Origin: Salipiger sp. CCB-MM3
GTDB lineage: Bacteria; Pseudomonadota; Alphaproteobacteria; Rhodobacterales; Rhodobacteraceae
Length of the DNA stretch: 64,000 nucleotides
NCBI RefSeq assembly: GCF_001687105.1
Contig: NZ_CP014595.1
Coordinates: forward strand, 310,001 to 374,000
Direction: 5' to 3'
In this document: in pieces, positions 39,361 to 48,520 of the stretch
Layout of the letters: the number at the start of each line of letters is the position of its first letter
How positions within the stretch are numbered: the first letter of the stretch is position 1
Program-made: the position numbers and the translations under genes
The notes under the pieces: model-generated
Databases searched by the model: none
The model's input: the letters and a program-made list of their open reading frames with translations, nothing else
Told to the model about the DNA's origin: nothing

Positions 39361-40565
39361 CCACATCCCCCGACGCGCTCTTTGCCTGGACGAAAGAGCA
39401 GTTCCACCTGCCGCTCGGGCTCATCTATCTCGACGGCAATTCGCTGGGTCCGCTGCCCAAGGCCACGCCCGAGCGCGTGCAGAGGATGATGACCGACGAA
39501 TGGGGCGAGCATCTGATCACCGGCTGGAACGCCTGCGGCTGGATGGGCATGCCCAGCGAGCTTGGCGACCGCGTTGGCCGCCTCATCGGTGCCGAGCGCG
39601 GGCATACGGTGATTGGCGACACGCTGTCGATCAAAGTGTTTCAGGCGCTGGCGGCGGCGGTCTCGATGAACCCGGGCCGCAAGGTGATCCTGTCGGACAC
39701 CGGCAATTTCCCCTCTGATCTCTATATGGCCGAGGGGCTGATCGAGCTTCTGGGCGACGAATATGAACTCCGCCTCGCCGAGCCGCACCGGCTGGCCGAA
39801 GAGATCACCGAAGAGGTTGCCGTGCTCTTGGTGACCGAGGTCGATTATCGCACCGGGCGGCGCCACGATGTGGCCGCGCTCACCGAGCGGGCGCATGAGA
39901 TGGGCGCGCTGGCGATCTGGGATCTGGCGCATTCGGCGGGCGCGCTGCCGGTGGATGTGGCGGGCGGCGGGGCCGATTTCGCCGTCGGCTGCACCTATAA
40001 ATACCTCAACGCCGGGCCCGGCGCGCCGGCCTTCATCTATGTCGCACCGCGCCATGCGGACCATGCCGAACCCGCGCTGTCGGGCTGGCTCGGCCATGAC
40101 ACGCCCTTCGCCTTCGAGCGCAGCTATCGCCCCGCCTCGGGGATCGAGCGGATGCGCGTCGGCACGCCGCCGGTGCTGCAGATGGCGGCGCTCGACGCGG
40201 CGCTGGACGTCTGGGACCGGATCGACATGAAGGCGCTGCGCCGGCGCTCGCTGGAATTGACCGGCCTGATGATCGAAGAGGTCGAGACCCATTGCCCGGG
40301 CCTGAAGCTCGCCACACCGCGCGAGAACGACAAGCGCGGCAGTCAGGTCAGCTTTCGCTTCGAGCATGGCTATGCGGCGATGCAGGCGCTGATCGATCAA
40401 GGCGTGATCGGTGATTTCCGCGCGCCCGACATCATGCGCTTTGGCATCACGCCGCTTTACATCGGCGAGGATGAGATCCGTGAGGCGGTGGAAATTCTTG
40501 CGCGTATCCTGCGCGGCGCGATCTGGGATCAGCCCAAATACCAGCGCCGCAAGCGCGTCACCTGA
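39357..40565 (+). CDS. kynU: kynureninase
   Basis: Kynureninase cleaves kynurenine to anthranilate and alanine with PLP. The 402-residue product has YLDGNSLGPLPKA at the N-terminus, the PLP-lysine block GCTYKYLNAGPG and RFGITPLYIGEDEI near the end. The start is TTG, within the TTGA overlap with the SDR stop, preceded by AGGAGG. The stop TGA abuts the stop of the convergent amidotransferase gene in the sequence TGATCA. Confidence 0.95.
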   Translation: MTTSPDALFAWTKEQFHLPLGLIYLDGNSLGPLPKATPERVQRMMTDEWGEHLITGWNACGWMGMPSELGDRVGRLIGAERGHTVIGDTLSIKVFQALAAAVSMNPGRKVILSDTGNFPSDLYMAEGLIELLGDEYELRLAEPHRLAEEITEEVAVLLVTEVDYRTGRRHDVAALTERAHEMGALAIWDLAHSAGALPVDVAGGGADFAVGCTYKYLNAGPGAPAFIYVAPRHADHAEPALSGWLGHDTPFAFERSYRPASGIERMRVGTPPVLQMAALDAALDVWDRIDMKALRRRSLELTGLMIEEVETHCPGLKLATPRENDKRGSQVSFRFEHGYAAMQALIDQGVIGDFRAPDIMRFGITPLYIGEDEIREAVEILARILRGAIWDQPKYQRRKRVT

Positions 40566-41351
40566 TCAGGCCGAGACGACCCGGGGGGCGTGCTGCCCCT
40601 CGCCCCCGCCAGCCCAGGCCCGCACCGCATCGCCGAAAGCCTCGAACAGCGGCCGCGAGACCGGATCGTTCGCCGCATCCCACTCGGGGTGCCATTGCAC
40701 CGCCATGGTGAAACCCGGCGCGCCCTTGACGTACAGCGCCTCAGGCGTGCCATCGGGGGCGTAGCCCTCGATCTCGATGCGCGCGCCAGCGGTCTTTACC
40801 CCCTGCCCGTGCAGCGTGTTGGTCATCACCTCGGGCGCTCCGAACAGCTTGTGGAAGCGCCCGCCGGGCGTCAGCGTCACCTTGTGGCGCAGCGCGAAAC
40901 GCTCCTCCAGCGTGCCGTCTGGGGGCATGCGGTGGTTCATCCGCCCCGGCAGATCGCGGATCTCGGGATAGAGCGTGCCGCCCATGGCGACGTTCACTTC
41001 CTGAAAGCCGCGGCAGATGCCAAGGAACGGCTGGCCGCGCTCGACGCAGGCACGCACCAGCGGCAGCACGATGGCGTCGCGGGCCCGGTCAAAGGCGCCA
41101 TGCGCCTCGGTCGCCTCTTCGCCGTATTCTTCGGGGTGCACGTTCGGCCGCCCGCCGGTGAGCAGGAAACCGTCGCAGGTCTCCATCAGCTCTTCGACCG
41201 AGACAAAGCGCGGATCGGCGGCAATGAGCAGAGGCAGGCAGCCCGAGACGCAGGCCACCGCCTCGGTGTTCATGACCCCCCCGGCATGCGCCGGATAGGT
41301 CTCGTTGAGCATGTGCTGGTTGCCGATGATGCCGACGGTGGGACGGGTCAT
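40566..41351 (-). CDS. gamma-glutamyl-gamma-aminobutyrate hydrolase family (class I glutamine amidotransferase)
   Basis: The 261-residue product has the nucleophile elbow LGICRGFQEVNV and the catalytic His/Glu in VQWHPEWD. It matches the PuuD/peptidase C26 group, which frees GABA or similar amines from gamma-glutamyl conjugates. The substrate is unproven. The ATG at 41351 has AGGAG at 10 bases; an ATG at 41357 is closer but gives a spacing of only 4. Confidence 0.88.
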   Translation of the reverse strand: MTRPTVGIIGNQHMLNETYPAHAGGVMNTEAVACVSGCLPLLIAADPRFVSVEELMETCDGFLLTGGRPNVHPEEYGEEATEAHGAFDRARDAIVLPLVRACVERGQPFLGICRGFQEVNVAMGGTLYPEIRDLPGRMNHRMPPDGTLEERFALRHKVTLTPGGRFHKLFGAPEVMTNTLHGQGVKTAGARIEIEGYAPDGTPEALYVKGAPGFTMAVQWHPEWDAANDPVSRPLFEAFGDAVRAWAGGGEGQHAPRVVSA

Positions 41352-41416
41352 TTGCATGCCTCTCCTTGCCTGTTCGTTGAAAACATAAGGCACGGAGAGG
41401 CGCTGTAAAAGGCCGC

Positions 41417-41845
41417 TCAGATCACCGCGGTGAGGCCGACCGCCTCGATGCCCGCTTTTGCGGCAGCCGCATCATTGTCCGAACTGTCGCCGGTGACCCC
41501 CACCGCGCCCAGCGTCCGGCCCTTGGAATCCTTGACCAAAACGCCGCCCGGCACGGGGATCAGCTTGCCGCCGAACGCGCCGTTTGCGGCGGCGATGAAA
41601 TAGGCCTGCGACTCGGCGCGCGCCATTTGTGCAGAGCCGGGCATGCCCAGCATCACCGCGCCATAGGCCTTGCCAAAGGCGATCTCGAACCGGCCCGGCG
41701 CCGCGCCATCCTGGCGCTCGAAGGCCTGCACATGGCCGCCCTCGTCCAGCACCACCACCGAAAGCGGCGCCATGCCCGCGTCCTTGCCTGCTTCCAGCGC
41801 CTTGCGGATGATGGTCCGCGCGCGGCTCAGCGAAATCCCTGCCAT
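41417..41845 (-). CDS. GlcG/HbpS-family (DUF336) heme-binding-like protein
   Basis: The 142-residue product is of the GlcG/HbpS family (ISLSRARTIIRKALEAGKDAGMAPLSVVVLDEGGHVQAFER; VPGGVLVKDSKGRTLGAVGVTGDSSDNDAA). The family is linked to heme binding or to glycolate/malate synthase operons by genomic context. It lies downstream of glcB on the same strand, with 148 bases between. It is transcribed away from the amidotransferase start. Confidence 0.85.
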   Translation of the reverse strand: MAGISLSRARTIIRKALEAGKDAGMAPLSVVVLDEGGHVQAFERQDGAAPGRFEIAFGKAYGAVMLGMPGSAQMARAESQAYFIAAANGAFGGKLIPVPGGVLVKDSKGRTLGAVGVTGDSSDNDAAAAKAGIEAVGLTAVI

Positions 41846-41894
41846 GTCGTAAGTCCTTCTTGTTGGTACGACGTTCGCCCGAAAGCGCCCGCCT

Positions 41895-41916
41895 CTTCCT
41901 CTTGGCGAAAATATCC
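41895..41916. repeat. type-D intergenic repeat copy
   Basis: CTTCCTCTTGGCGAAAATATCC is the reverse of the element at 11474-11495 (GGATATTTTTGCCAAGAGGAAG), with few changes. It is followed by a GC-rich inverted segment (GGGGGGCC...GGGGGC/GCCCCC). Confidence 0.55.
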
Positions 41917-41993
41917 TCGGGGGGGCCGAGGGGGCAGACAGCCCCCTCGTTCCAGCCCATGGTCTGGCGCGCCTTAGAGGCGCGCCGCACGGA

Positions 41994-44135
41994 TCAGCCC
42001 GCCTTCAGTTCCAGACGGCGCTTGTGCAGCACCGGCTCGGTGTAGCCCGAGGGCTGAACCCGGCCTTCGAAGACCAGATCGCAGGCGGCCTTATAGGCCA
42101 CGGTGTCAAAGCCCGGCGCCATGGGAATATAGGCGGCATCCCCGGCGTTCTGACGGTCCACCACGGCGGCCATCTTCTCCATCACCCCGCGCACCTCTTC
42201 GGCGGAGACCACACCATGGTGCAGCCAGTTCGCCAGATGCTGCGAGGAGATGCGGCAGGTGGCGCGGTCTTCCATCAGGCCGACGTCGTGGATGTCCGGC
42301 ACCTTCGAGCAGCCGACACCCTGATCGACCCAGCGCACCACATAGCCCAGAATGCCCTGCGCGTTGTTCTCGATCTCCTCGCGGATTTCCTCTTCCGACC
42401 AATTGGCGCCCGCGGCGACCGGGATGGTCAGCAGGTCTTCGAGCGTGCCGCGCGGCCCGCCCTCGGCGATCTCCGCCTGCCGCGCCAGCACGTCGACCAT
42501 GTGGTAATGCAGCGCGTGCAGCGTGGCGGCGGTGGGCGACGGCACCCAGGCGCAGTTTGCCCCCGCCTTGGGATGACCGATCTTCGCCTCCAGCATGGCC
42601 TCCATCAGGTCGGGCATGGCCCACATGCCCTTGCCGATCTGCGCCTTGCCGCGCAGCCCGCAGGCCAGACCGATGTCGACGTTGCGGTCCTCATAAGAGG
42701 CGATCCACGCGGTGCCCTTGATCTCGCCCTTGCGCAGCATCGGGCCCGCTTCCATCGCCGTGTGCATCTCGTCGCCGGTGCGGTCGAGGAAGCCGGTGTT
42801 GATGAAGGCAACACGGTTCTTGGCGGCGCGGATGCACTCCTTGAGGTTCACCGAGGTGCGGCGTTCCTCATCCATGATGCCAAGTTTCACGGTGTATTGC
42901 GGCAGGCCGAGCGCCTCTTCGACAAAGCTGAAGATCTCATTGGCGAAGGCCACTTCTTCCGGCCCGTGCATCTTCGGCTTCACCACATAGACCGAGCCTT
43001 GGGTGGAGTTGCGCGGGCCGCGGTCCTTCGCCAGATCGTGCTTGGCGATGAGCGTGGTGATCATCGCGTCCATCAGCCCCTCGAAGATCTCCGAGCCGTC
43101 TTTCAGCAGGATCGCCGGGTTGGTCATCAGGTGGCCGACATTGCGCACCAGCATCAGCGCGCGGCCTTTCAGCACCAGTTCGCCGCCGTCCGGCGCGGTA
43201 TAGCTGCGATCGCCGCTCAGCGTGCGGGTGACCTGCTTGCCGCCCTTCTCGAAGGTGTCCGACAGATCGCCCTTCATCAGGCCGAGCCAGTTGGTGTAGG
43301 CCAGCGTCTTCTCTTCGCCGTCGACGCAGGCCACCGAGTCCTCGCAGTCCATGATCGCCGAGATCGCCGATTCCATCAGCACATCGGCCAGCCCCGAGGC
43401 ATCGTCCTTGCCGATAAAATGGCTGCGGTCGATGACCAGTTCGACATGCAGCGCGTTGTTGACCAGCAGCACCGCCTCCGGCGAGGCCGCCTCGCCGCGG
43501 TAGCCCGCGAATTGCTCCGGCTGGGCCAGAGGCTTACCGCCCACCAGCAGCGCGCCGCCATCGATGGTGTAGCCCGCCGCCTCGGCATGGCTGCCGCCCG
43601 CCACCGGGAAGTTCTCGTCGAGGAAGGCCTTGGCCTTGGCGACCACCTCTTTGCCGCGCGCCGCGTCAAAGCCGCCCTTCGCCGGGGTCGAGCCCATGGC
43701 GTCGGTGCCGTAGAAGGCATCATAGAGCGAGCCCCAGCGCGCGTTGGCCGCGTTCAACGCGTAACGCGCGTTGGTGATCGGCACCACCAGCTGCGGGCCG
43801 GGCACCGAGGCGAACTCGGGGTCGGTGTTCTCGGTCTCGATCTCGAAATCCGGGCCCTCGGGCAGCAGATAGCCGATCTCTTCGAGGAAGGCGGTATAGG
43901 GCACCATCTCGGGCTGGCCGGGGTTGGCCTTGTGCCATGCGTCGATCTTTTCCTGCAGCGCGTCGCGCTTGGCCAGCAGCGCCGCATTGCGCGGCCCGAA
44001 CTCGTGCGCCAGCTTCGAGAGCGCCGCCCAGAACGCATCGGCCTCGACGCCGCTGCCCGGCAGGGCCTGCTCTTCGACGAAATTGCACAGAACGGGGTCG
44101 ATCTGCAGACCGTGGCGTTGAATACGCGCGCTCAT
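41994..44135 (-). CDS. glcB: malate synthase G
   Basis: Malate synthase G condenses glyoxylate and acetyl-CoA to malate. The 713-residue product has the family length, the TIM barrel with [51 protein letters not shown] and the C-terminal [21 protein letters not shown] precedes the ATG at 44135. With AcnA and the GlcG-like protein it points to a glyoxylate route on this chromosome; isocitrate lyase is not in the window. Confidence 0.97.
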   Translation of the reverse strand: MSARIQRHGLQIDPVLCNFVEEQALPGSGVEADAFWAALSKLAHEFGPRNAALLAKRDALQEKIDAWHKANPGQPEMVPYTAFLEEIGYLLPEGPDFEIETENTDPEFASVPGPQLVVPITNARYALNAANARWGSLYDAFYGTDAMGSTPAKGGFDAARGKEVVAKAKAFLDENFPVAGGSHAEAAGYTIDGGALLVGGKPLAQPEQFAGYRGEAASPEAVLLVNNALHVELVIDRSHFIGKDDASGLADVLMESAISAIMDCEDSVACVDGEEKTLAYTNWLGLMKGDLSDTFEKGGKQVTRTLSGDRSYTAPDGGELVLKGRALMLVRNVGHLMTNPAILLKDGSEIFEGLMDAMITTLIAKHDLAKDRGPRNSTQGSVYVVKPKMHGPEEVAFANEIFSFVEEALGLPQYTVKLGIMDEERRTSVNLKECIRAAKNRVAFINTGFLDRTGDEMHTAMEAGPMLRKGEIKGTAWIASYEDRNVDIGLACGLRGKAQIGKGMWAMPDLMEAMLEAKIGHPKAGANCAWVPSPTAATLHALHYHMVDVLARQAEIAEGGPRGTLEDLLTIPVAAGANWSEEEIREEIENNAQGILGYVVRWVDQGVGCSKVPDIHDVGLMEDRATCRISSQHLANWLHHGVVSAEEVRGVMEKMAAVVDRQNAGDAAYIPMAPGFDTVAYKAACDLVFEGRVQPSGYTEPVLHKRRLELKAG

Positions 44136-44292
44136 GGGGAGCCTCCTTCGGAATCGTGGTTGCGACACGTTTAGGAAACAAGTTTCCGATAGGCAACACG
44201 CGTGGTCATATAAGCTAACCAAAATGGGCGCTGCCCCATAGGCTTTGCCAATACTCCCGCGCCGGGGCCCCGCCCCGCGCCCGCCGCAATAT

Positions 44293-44401
44293 GCCCTTCA
44301 TTGTTCCACAAATACGCAGCCCTGCCACCCGCGCGCCGCCCCGGCCCTGTCGCGACACCGCCACCAGCGGGAGATTGCGTATTTTCAGAACAATGAAGGG
44401 C
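44293..44401. repeat. inverted pair of type-A intergenic repeats (about 109 bp)
   Basis: GCCCTTCATTGTTC...CAAATACGCA (44293-44318) and TGCGTATTT...GAACAATGAAGGGC (44376-44401) are inverted copies. Length and spacing resemble the pair at 21432-21541, though the arms point the opposite way. Confidence 0.65.
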
Positions 44402-44424
44402 GCCCGCCGCAGCGCACGCCCCCA

Positions 44425-44446
44425 TTTCATCTTTCTAAAAATACCC
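44425..44446. repeat. type-C intergenic repeat copy
   Basis: TTTCATCTTTCTAAAAATACCC has the ATCTTTC and AAATAC parts of the type-C element and lies 13 bases before the exporter stop codon. Confidence 0.45.
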
Positions 44447-44458
44447 AGTCCCGCCGGG

Positions 44459-46270
44459 TCAGGCGGCGCGCTCCTCGGCCTGCTGCAGCGCCCAAAGCTG
44501 CGCGTAGCGCCCGGCGCGCGCCAGCAGCGCCTCATGGGTGCCTTCCTCAACCACCTCGCCCTTTTCCAGCACGACGATGCGGTCGGCGTCGGCGATGGTC
44601 GACAGCCGGTGGGCGATGGTCAGCACCGTGCGCCCCTCACCGGCGCGGCGCAGCGCGGTCTGGATCGAGGCCTCGGTTTCGGTGTCGAGCGCCGAGGTCG
44701 CCTCGTCGAGCAGCAGGATCGGCGGGTTCTTCAGCAAGGTCCGGGCGATGCCGACGCGCTGCTTCTCGCCGCCCGACAGCTTCAGGCCGCGCTCGCCGAC
44801 CATCGTATCGTAGCCTTCGGGGAGCGAGCTGATGAACTCATGGATCTGCGCCGATTTCGCCGCCGCGATCACTTCCTCTTCGCTGGCACCGCCGCGACCG
44901 TAGGCGATGTTGTAGCGGATGGTGTCGTTGAACAGCACGGTGTCCTGCGGCACCACGCCGATGGCGCCATGCAGGCTGTCTTGGGTCACGTCGCGCAGAT
45001 CCTGCCCGTCGATGCGGATCGCCCCGCCCGAGACGTCGTAGAAGCGGAACAGCAGCCGCCCGATGGTGGATTTGCCCGACCCCGACGGCCCCACCAGCGC
45101 GACGCTTTCGCCCGCGCCCACGGTCAGCGAAATGCCCTTGAGGATCTCGCGCTCGGGGTCATAGCCGAAGCGCAGGTGATCGAAGCTCACCTGCCCGCCC
45201 GAGACCCGCAGGTCCGGCGCGCCGGGCTTGTCGGAGACCTCCGAGGGTTGATCCAGCAGGTCGAACATCTGCCCCATGTCGACGAGGCTCTGGCGGATCT
45301 CGCGGTAGACCGTGCCGAGGAAGTTCAGCGGCATGGTGATCTGGATCATATAGGCGTTGACCATGACGAAATCGCCCACCGTCAGATCACCGTTCTGCAC
45401 GCCGAGCGCCGCCATGACCATCACCGCCACCAGCCCGGCGTTGATGATCAGCGCCTGACCGAAGTTGAGCATGGCCAGCGAGGTCGCGGTCTTGACCGCA
45501 GCTTCCTCATAGCCCTGCATCGCCTGATCGTAGCGCGCGGCCTCGCGCGCCTCGGCGCCGAAGTATTTCACCGTCTCGAAGTTGAGCAGGCTGTCGATGG
45601 CCTTCTGGTTGGCATCGGTGTCCTGCGCGTTCATCTTGCGGCGCAGGCGCACGCGCCATTCGGTCACCGCAAAGGTGAACCAGACGTAGAGCGCGATGGT
45701 CACCGCCACCACCGCCAGATACCACACGTCGAACAGCCAGAAGAGCACGATGCCGACGAGCAGAAGCTCGAGGATCAGCGGCCCTACCGAGAACAGCATG
45801 AAGCGCAGCAGAAACTCGACGCCCTTCACCCCGCGCTCGATGATCCGGCTCAGCCCGCCGGTCTTGCGGGTGATGTGATAGCGCAGCGAAAGCTTGTGGA
45901 TGTGGGTGAAGGTTTCGAGCGCCAGCTTGCGCAGCGCGCGCTGCCCGACCTTTGCAAAGACCGCGTCCCGCGCCTGCTGGAACGCGGCGTTGAAGATACG
46001 CGCCATACCATAGGCCAGCGTCAGCCCGACCGCGCCCAGAAGCAGCGTCGAAGCCTCGCCGCCCAGCCTGTCCACCGCCTGCTTGTAGAGCATCGGCGTG
46101 CCCACGGCGATCAGCTTGGCCGCGATCAGCATCAGCATCGCCAGCACCACGCGGCGTTTCACCCATGTCTGCCCCTCGGGCCACAGATAAGGGGCGACGC
46201 GGCGGATGGTGCGCAGCCCCGAGCGGCGCTCGGCGTCGGCGATGGTGGTCTGATCGGTCTCGGGAGGCAT
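44459..46270 (-). CDS. Atm1-type ABC transporter, ATPase and permease fused
   Basis: The 603-residue half-transporter has six membrane helices (about residues 30-330) and an ATPase with GPSGSGKST, LSGGEKQRVGIART and ILLLDEATSALD. Its sequence fits the Atm1/ABCB7 group, known in alphaproteobacteria to export glutathione-linked metals. Features such as LSLRYHITRKTGGLSRIIERGVKG support this. It acts as a homodimer in the inner membrane. It reads away from the LysM gene, whose stop lies 150 bases upstream of its start. Confidence 0.93.
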   Translation of the reverse strand: MPPETDQTTIADAERRSGLRTIRRVAPYLWPEGQTWVKRRVVLAMLMLIAAKLIAVGTPMLYKQAVDRLGGEASTLLLGAVGLTLAYGMARIFNAAFQQARDAVFAKVGQRALRKLALETFTHIHKLSLRYHITRKTGGLSRIIERGVKGVEFLLRFMLFSVGPLILELLLVGIVLFWLFDVWYLAVVAVTIALYVWFTFAVTEWRVRLRRKMNAQDTDANQKAIDSLLNFETVKYFGAEAREAARYDQAMQGYEEAAVKTATSLAMLNFGQALIINAGLVAVMVMAALGVQNGDLTVGDFVMVNAYMIQITMPLNFLGTVYREIRQSLVDMGQMFDLLDQPSEVSDKPGAPDLRVSGGQVSFDHLRFGYDPEREILKGISLTVGAGESVALVGPSGSGKSTIGRLLFRFYDVSGGAIRIDGQDLRDVTQDSLHGAIGVVPQDTVLFNDTIRYNIAYGRGGASEEEVIAAAKSAQIHEFISSLPEGYDTMVGERGLKLSGGEKQRVGIARTLLKNPPILLLDEATSALDTETEASIQTALRRAGEGRTVLTIAHRLSTIADADRIVVLEKGEVVEEGTHEALLARAGRYAQLWALQQAEERAA

Positions 46271-46390
46271 GGCTGGGCTCTCTTGGCTTGGCGGGTCCTG
46301 CCCTTATCGCGGCGGGCGCACAAAGGCCAGTGCGGGGCGTGCACAGTCGCCTGTGCGCTGCCGTCCGGTTCCTGGCCCATCAGCGCTTCG

Positions 46391-46432
46391 GATCAGTCGG
46401 GCCGGATCAGTCAGGCCCGATCAGTCAGGGAA
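46391..46432. repeat. three tandem 14-bp repeats overlapping the LysM gene stop
   Basis: GATCAGTCGGGCCG, GATCAGTCAGGCCC and GATCAGTCAGGGAA start at 46391, 46405 and 46419. The last copy contains the stop codon of the LysM protein gene. This may be slippage or recent duplication. Confidence 0.6.
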
Positions 46433-47761
46433 ATCGAAAATCTGCCCGGGATAGATCAGGTTGGGATCGCGGATCTGCGTCTTGTTGGCCTCGAAAAGAC
46501 GCACATAGGCCAGACCGTCACCGTAGCGCTCGCGCGCGATGGCCCAGAGCGTATTGCCCGGCTGCACGGTGATCGCGGTCACCTCCTCGGCCTCGGTCAG
46601 CTCTTCGCTGGCAGCGGCGAGCTTTTCGACCGGCTCGCGGCGGAACGGGCTTTCGGCGCGCGCGGTGACCTCGCCGCTGTCATCCACCTGATCGACGCGC
46701 AGCGTATAGGTGCCCGCCTCAACGCCCGGCAGCGCCACTTGCCAGCGGCCGTCGCCCGCGACCTTGAGCGTGGTGATCGGGCTGTTGTCGAGATAGACCT
46801 GCAACATGGCATCGCCCCGGCCCCGGCCCGACAGCGCCACGCCGCCGGTCTCGTCATAGGTGATCGCGTCGATGGCGACATTGCCCGGCGCCATGGGGGC
46901 CGCGCTTTGCATCACCTCGACACCATCCGCATCCGACAGCAGCACGGTGGGCGCCGCCGTCACTGCGGGCTGGGCGCTGGCCAGTTCGGTCTCAGCCGCT
47001 CCCTCTGTGGTCTCGCCCTCGGCCACCTGATTTGCTGCGGCGACCGGCGGCGTCAGAATGACTTCCTGTTCGGACTCAATTGCTTCGCCGTTCAGCATCA
47101 TACGCAGACGCAGCACCTGCGCCTCGCCCGAGGCAGGCAGGTCGAAGAACGCGGCGAAGCGCCCGTCGCTCCCGGCGCGGCTGGTGAGTTCCTCTTCGCC
47201 GTCGAGCAGCAGGGTCACCTCGGTGCCGGGCTCGGCACGGCCCGCCACGGTGATCAGCCCGCCCGGCTCGGCGCGCACGAGATCAAAGCTGGGCGCTGCG
47301 GTGACCGGCGCCGCCTCTGCGGCATCTGTGGCATCGGACGCGGGGTCGTCGCCCTGCGCGGTTCCCGGCGCGGCCTCATCGGGCGCGAGCAGTGCCACTT
47401 CGGTTTCTTCGGGGTCTGCGGTTGTGCCCTCAGCGGTGGTCTTGTCCGAGGCGGGCGCGTTTTCTGTGTCTGCAACGGCTGCGTCGGAACTTGCCGTTTC
47501 GTCTTGCGTCTCAGCCGTGGCCTCAGCCGTAGTCTCTGCGGCAGCGTCCCCCGATGCTGCCGTGATTTCCGCCGGTTGCGCGGCTGTGTTGTCTGTATCC
47601 GACGCGCTGACCTCAGGCTCCGGCGCGGCGCTTTCGGCCACGGGTGTCGCTTCGGTCAGGCCCTGCGGTGGCTGTTGCGGGCCGATCACACCACTGACGT
47701 AGAGCGCGCCGATAACCGCGGCAGCACCCAGTCCGATCCAGACCCAATGTTTCTCGTTCAT
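46421..47761 (-). CDS. LysM-domain envelope protein with long acidic linker
   Basis: The 446-residue product begins with a membrane anchor (WVWIGLGAAAVIGALYVSGVIG). It has a long Ala/Glu/Thr/Asp-rich linker (about residues 30-160), then several Ig-like or SWIB-type repeat segments (GRAEPGTEVTLLLDGEEEL; GRGRGDAMLQVYLDNSPITTLKVAGDGRW). It ends in a LysM domain (TVQPGNTLWAIARERYG...VRLFEANKTQI). This suggests a periplasmic, peptidoglycan-binding protein. The linker is probably disordered. It diverges from the LOG gene. Confidence 0.88.
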   Translation of the reverse strand: MNEKHWVWIGLGAAAVIGALYVSGVIGPQQPPQGLTEATPVAESAAPEPEVSASDTDNTAAQPAEITAASGDAAAETTAEATAETQDETASSDAAVADTENAPASDKTTAEGTTADPEETEVALLAPDEAAPGTAQGDDPASDATDAAEAAPVTAAPSFDLVRAEPGGLITVAGRAEPGTEVTLLLDGEEELTSRAGSDGRFAAFFDLPASGEAQVLRLRMMLNGEAIESEQEVILTPPVAAANQVAEGETTEGAAETELASAQPAVTAAPTVLLSDADGVEVMQSAAPMAPGNVAIDAITYDETGGVALSGRGRGDAMLQVYLDNSPITTLKVAGDGRWQVALPGVEAGTYTLRVDQVDDSGEVTARAESPFRREPVEKLAAASEELTEAEEVTAITVQPGNTLWAIARERYGDGLAYVRLFEANKTQIRDPNLIYPGQIFDFPD

Positions 47762-47874
47762 CTTTACATAATCCCAATCACGGCGCCCGTTTTCCTGTCC
47801 CTCACGAGCGCGGTTGAGAACCTATAACAATCCCGTTATCACCGGTCAAAACAGCATTTTTTTGGATTATCCAC

Positions 47875-48426
47875 ATGCCCGTCAAATCTGTCTGCATTTA
47901 TTGCGGCTCGCGCCACGGTACCGCGCCCAGTTACACGGCAGCTGCCTCAATGCTTGGCACTTCCATTGCACAGCAAGGTTGGCGACTTGTCTACGGTGCA
48001 GGTGACGTCGGCCTGATGGGAGAGGTCGCGCGGGCCGCGCAGACCGCTGGCGGCGAGACCTTCGGGGTAATCCCCACCCACCTTCTGGCGCATGAAGTGG
48101 GCAAGACCGACCTCACCCGCTTCGTGATCACCGAGACAATGCACGAGCGCAAAAAAGTCATGCTGATGAATGCCGATGCGGTGGTTCTTATGCCCGGCGG
48201 CGCGGGCAGCCTCGACGAGTTCTTCGAGGCACTCACATGGCGCCAGCTTGGGCTGCACGCCAAGCCGATCGTGCTGCTGGATACCGAAGGGTTCTGGGAG
48301 CCGTTGAAGGCGCTGATGCAGCATGTGGTCGACAAAGGATTTGCCGAGGCCTCGCTGCTGGACTTCGTGCAAAGCGCCGACAGCCCCGAGGGAGTGATGG
48401 AGATCCTGCGCCAAGAGTTCACGTAA
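47875..48426 (+). CDS. LOG-family (cytokinin riboside 5'-monophosphate phosphoribohydrolase-like) protein
   Basis: The 183-residue product has YCGSRHG near the N-terminus, then GEVARAAQTAGGETFGVIP, ERKKVMLMNADAVVLMPGGAGSLDEFFE, which is the PGGxGTxxE signature (with Ser for Thr). Such proteins split nucleoside monophosphates from ribose in plants and bacteria; the bacterial physiological substrate is not settled. ATG at 47875 is the chosen start. A strong terminator follows. Confidence 0.93.
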   Translation: MPVKSVCIYCGSRHGTAPSYTAAASMLGTSIAQQGWRLVYGAGDVGLMGEVARAAQTAGGETFGVIPTHLLAHEVGKTDLTRFVITETMHERKKVMLMNADAVVLMPGGAGSLDEFFEALTWRQLGLHAKPIVLLDTEGFWEPLKALMQHVVDKGFAEASLLDFVQSADSPEGVMEILRQEFT

Positions 48427-48470
48427 CACATCACGCGAGCTTTGGCGCTTAAAGTCATGTTTCAAATGGG

Positions 48471-48500
48471 AAACGCCGCCATAAATGGCGGCGTTTTTCT
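48471..48500 (+). terminator. intrinsic terminator after the LOG gene
   Basis: A perfect 11-bp stem AAACGCCGCCA/TGGCGGCGTTT with a TAAA loop and T-rich tail lies 45 bases after the stop, between two convergent genes. Confidence 0.92.
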
Positions 48501-48520
48501 TTCGGAATTCCCTGAACCTG

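Larger units (their letters stand above)
44136..44458. other. intergenic region rich in repeat elements
   Basis: This 323-base region contains an inverted pair of type-A repeats (44293-44401) and a type-C copy (44425-44446) ending just before the ABC exporter stop. A GGGCGCTGCCCC hairpin near 44229 resembles the GC part of the composite repeat. No gene is seen. Confidence 0.55.

Noticed and set aside
44291..47827. 1178-codon plus-strand frame opposite the ABC exporter and LysM gene
   Set aside because: It covers an intergenic region and two real genes in antisense; no family features.
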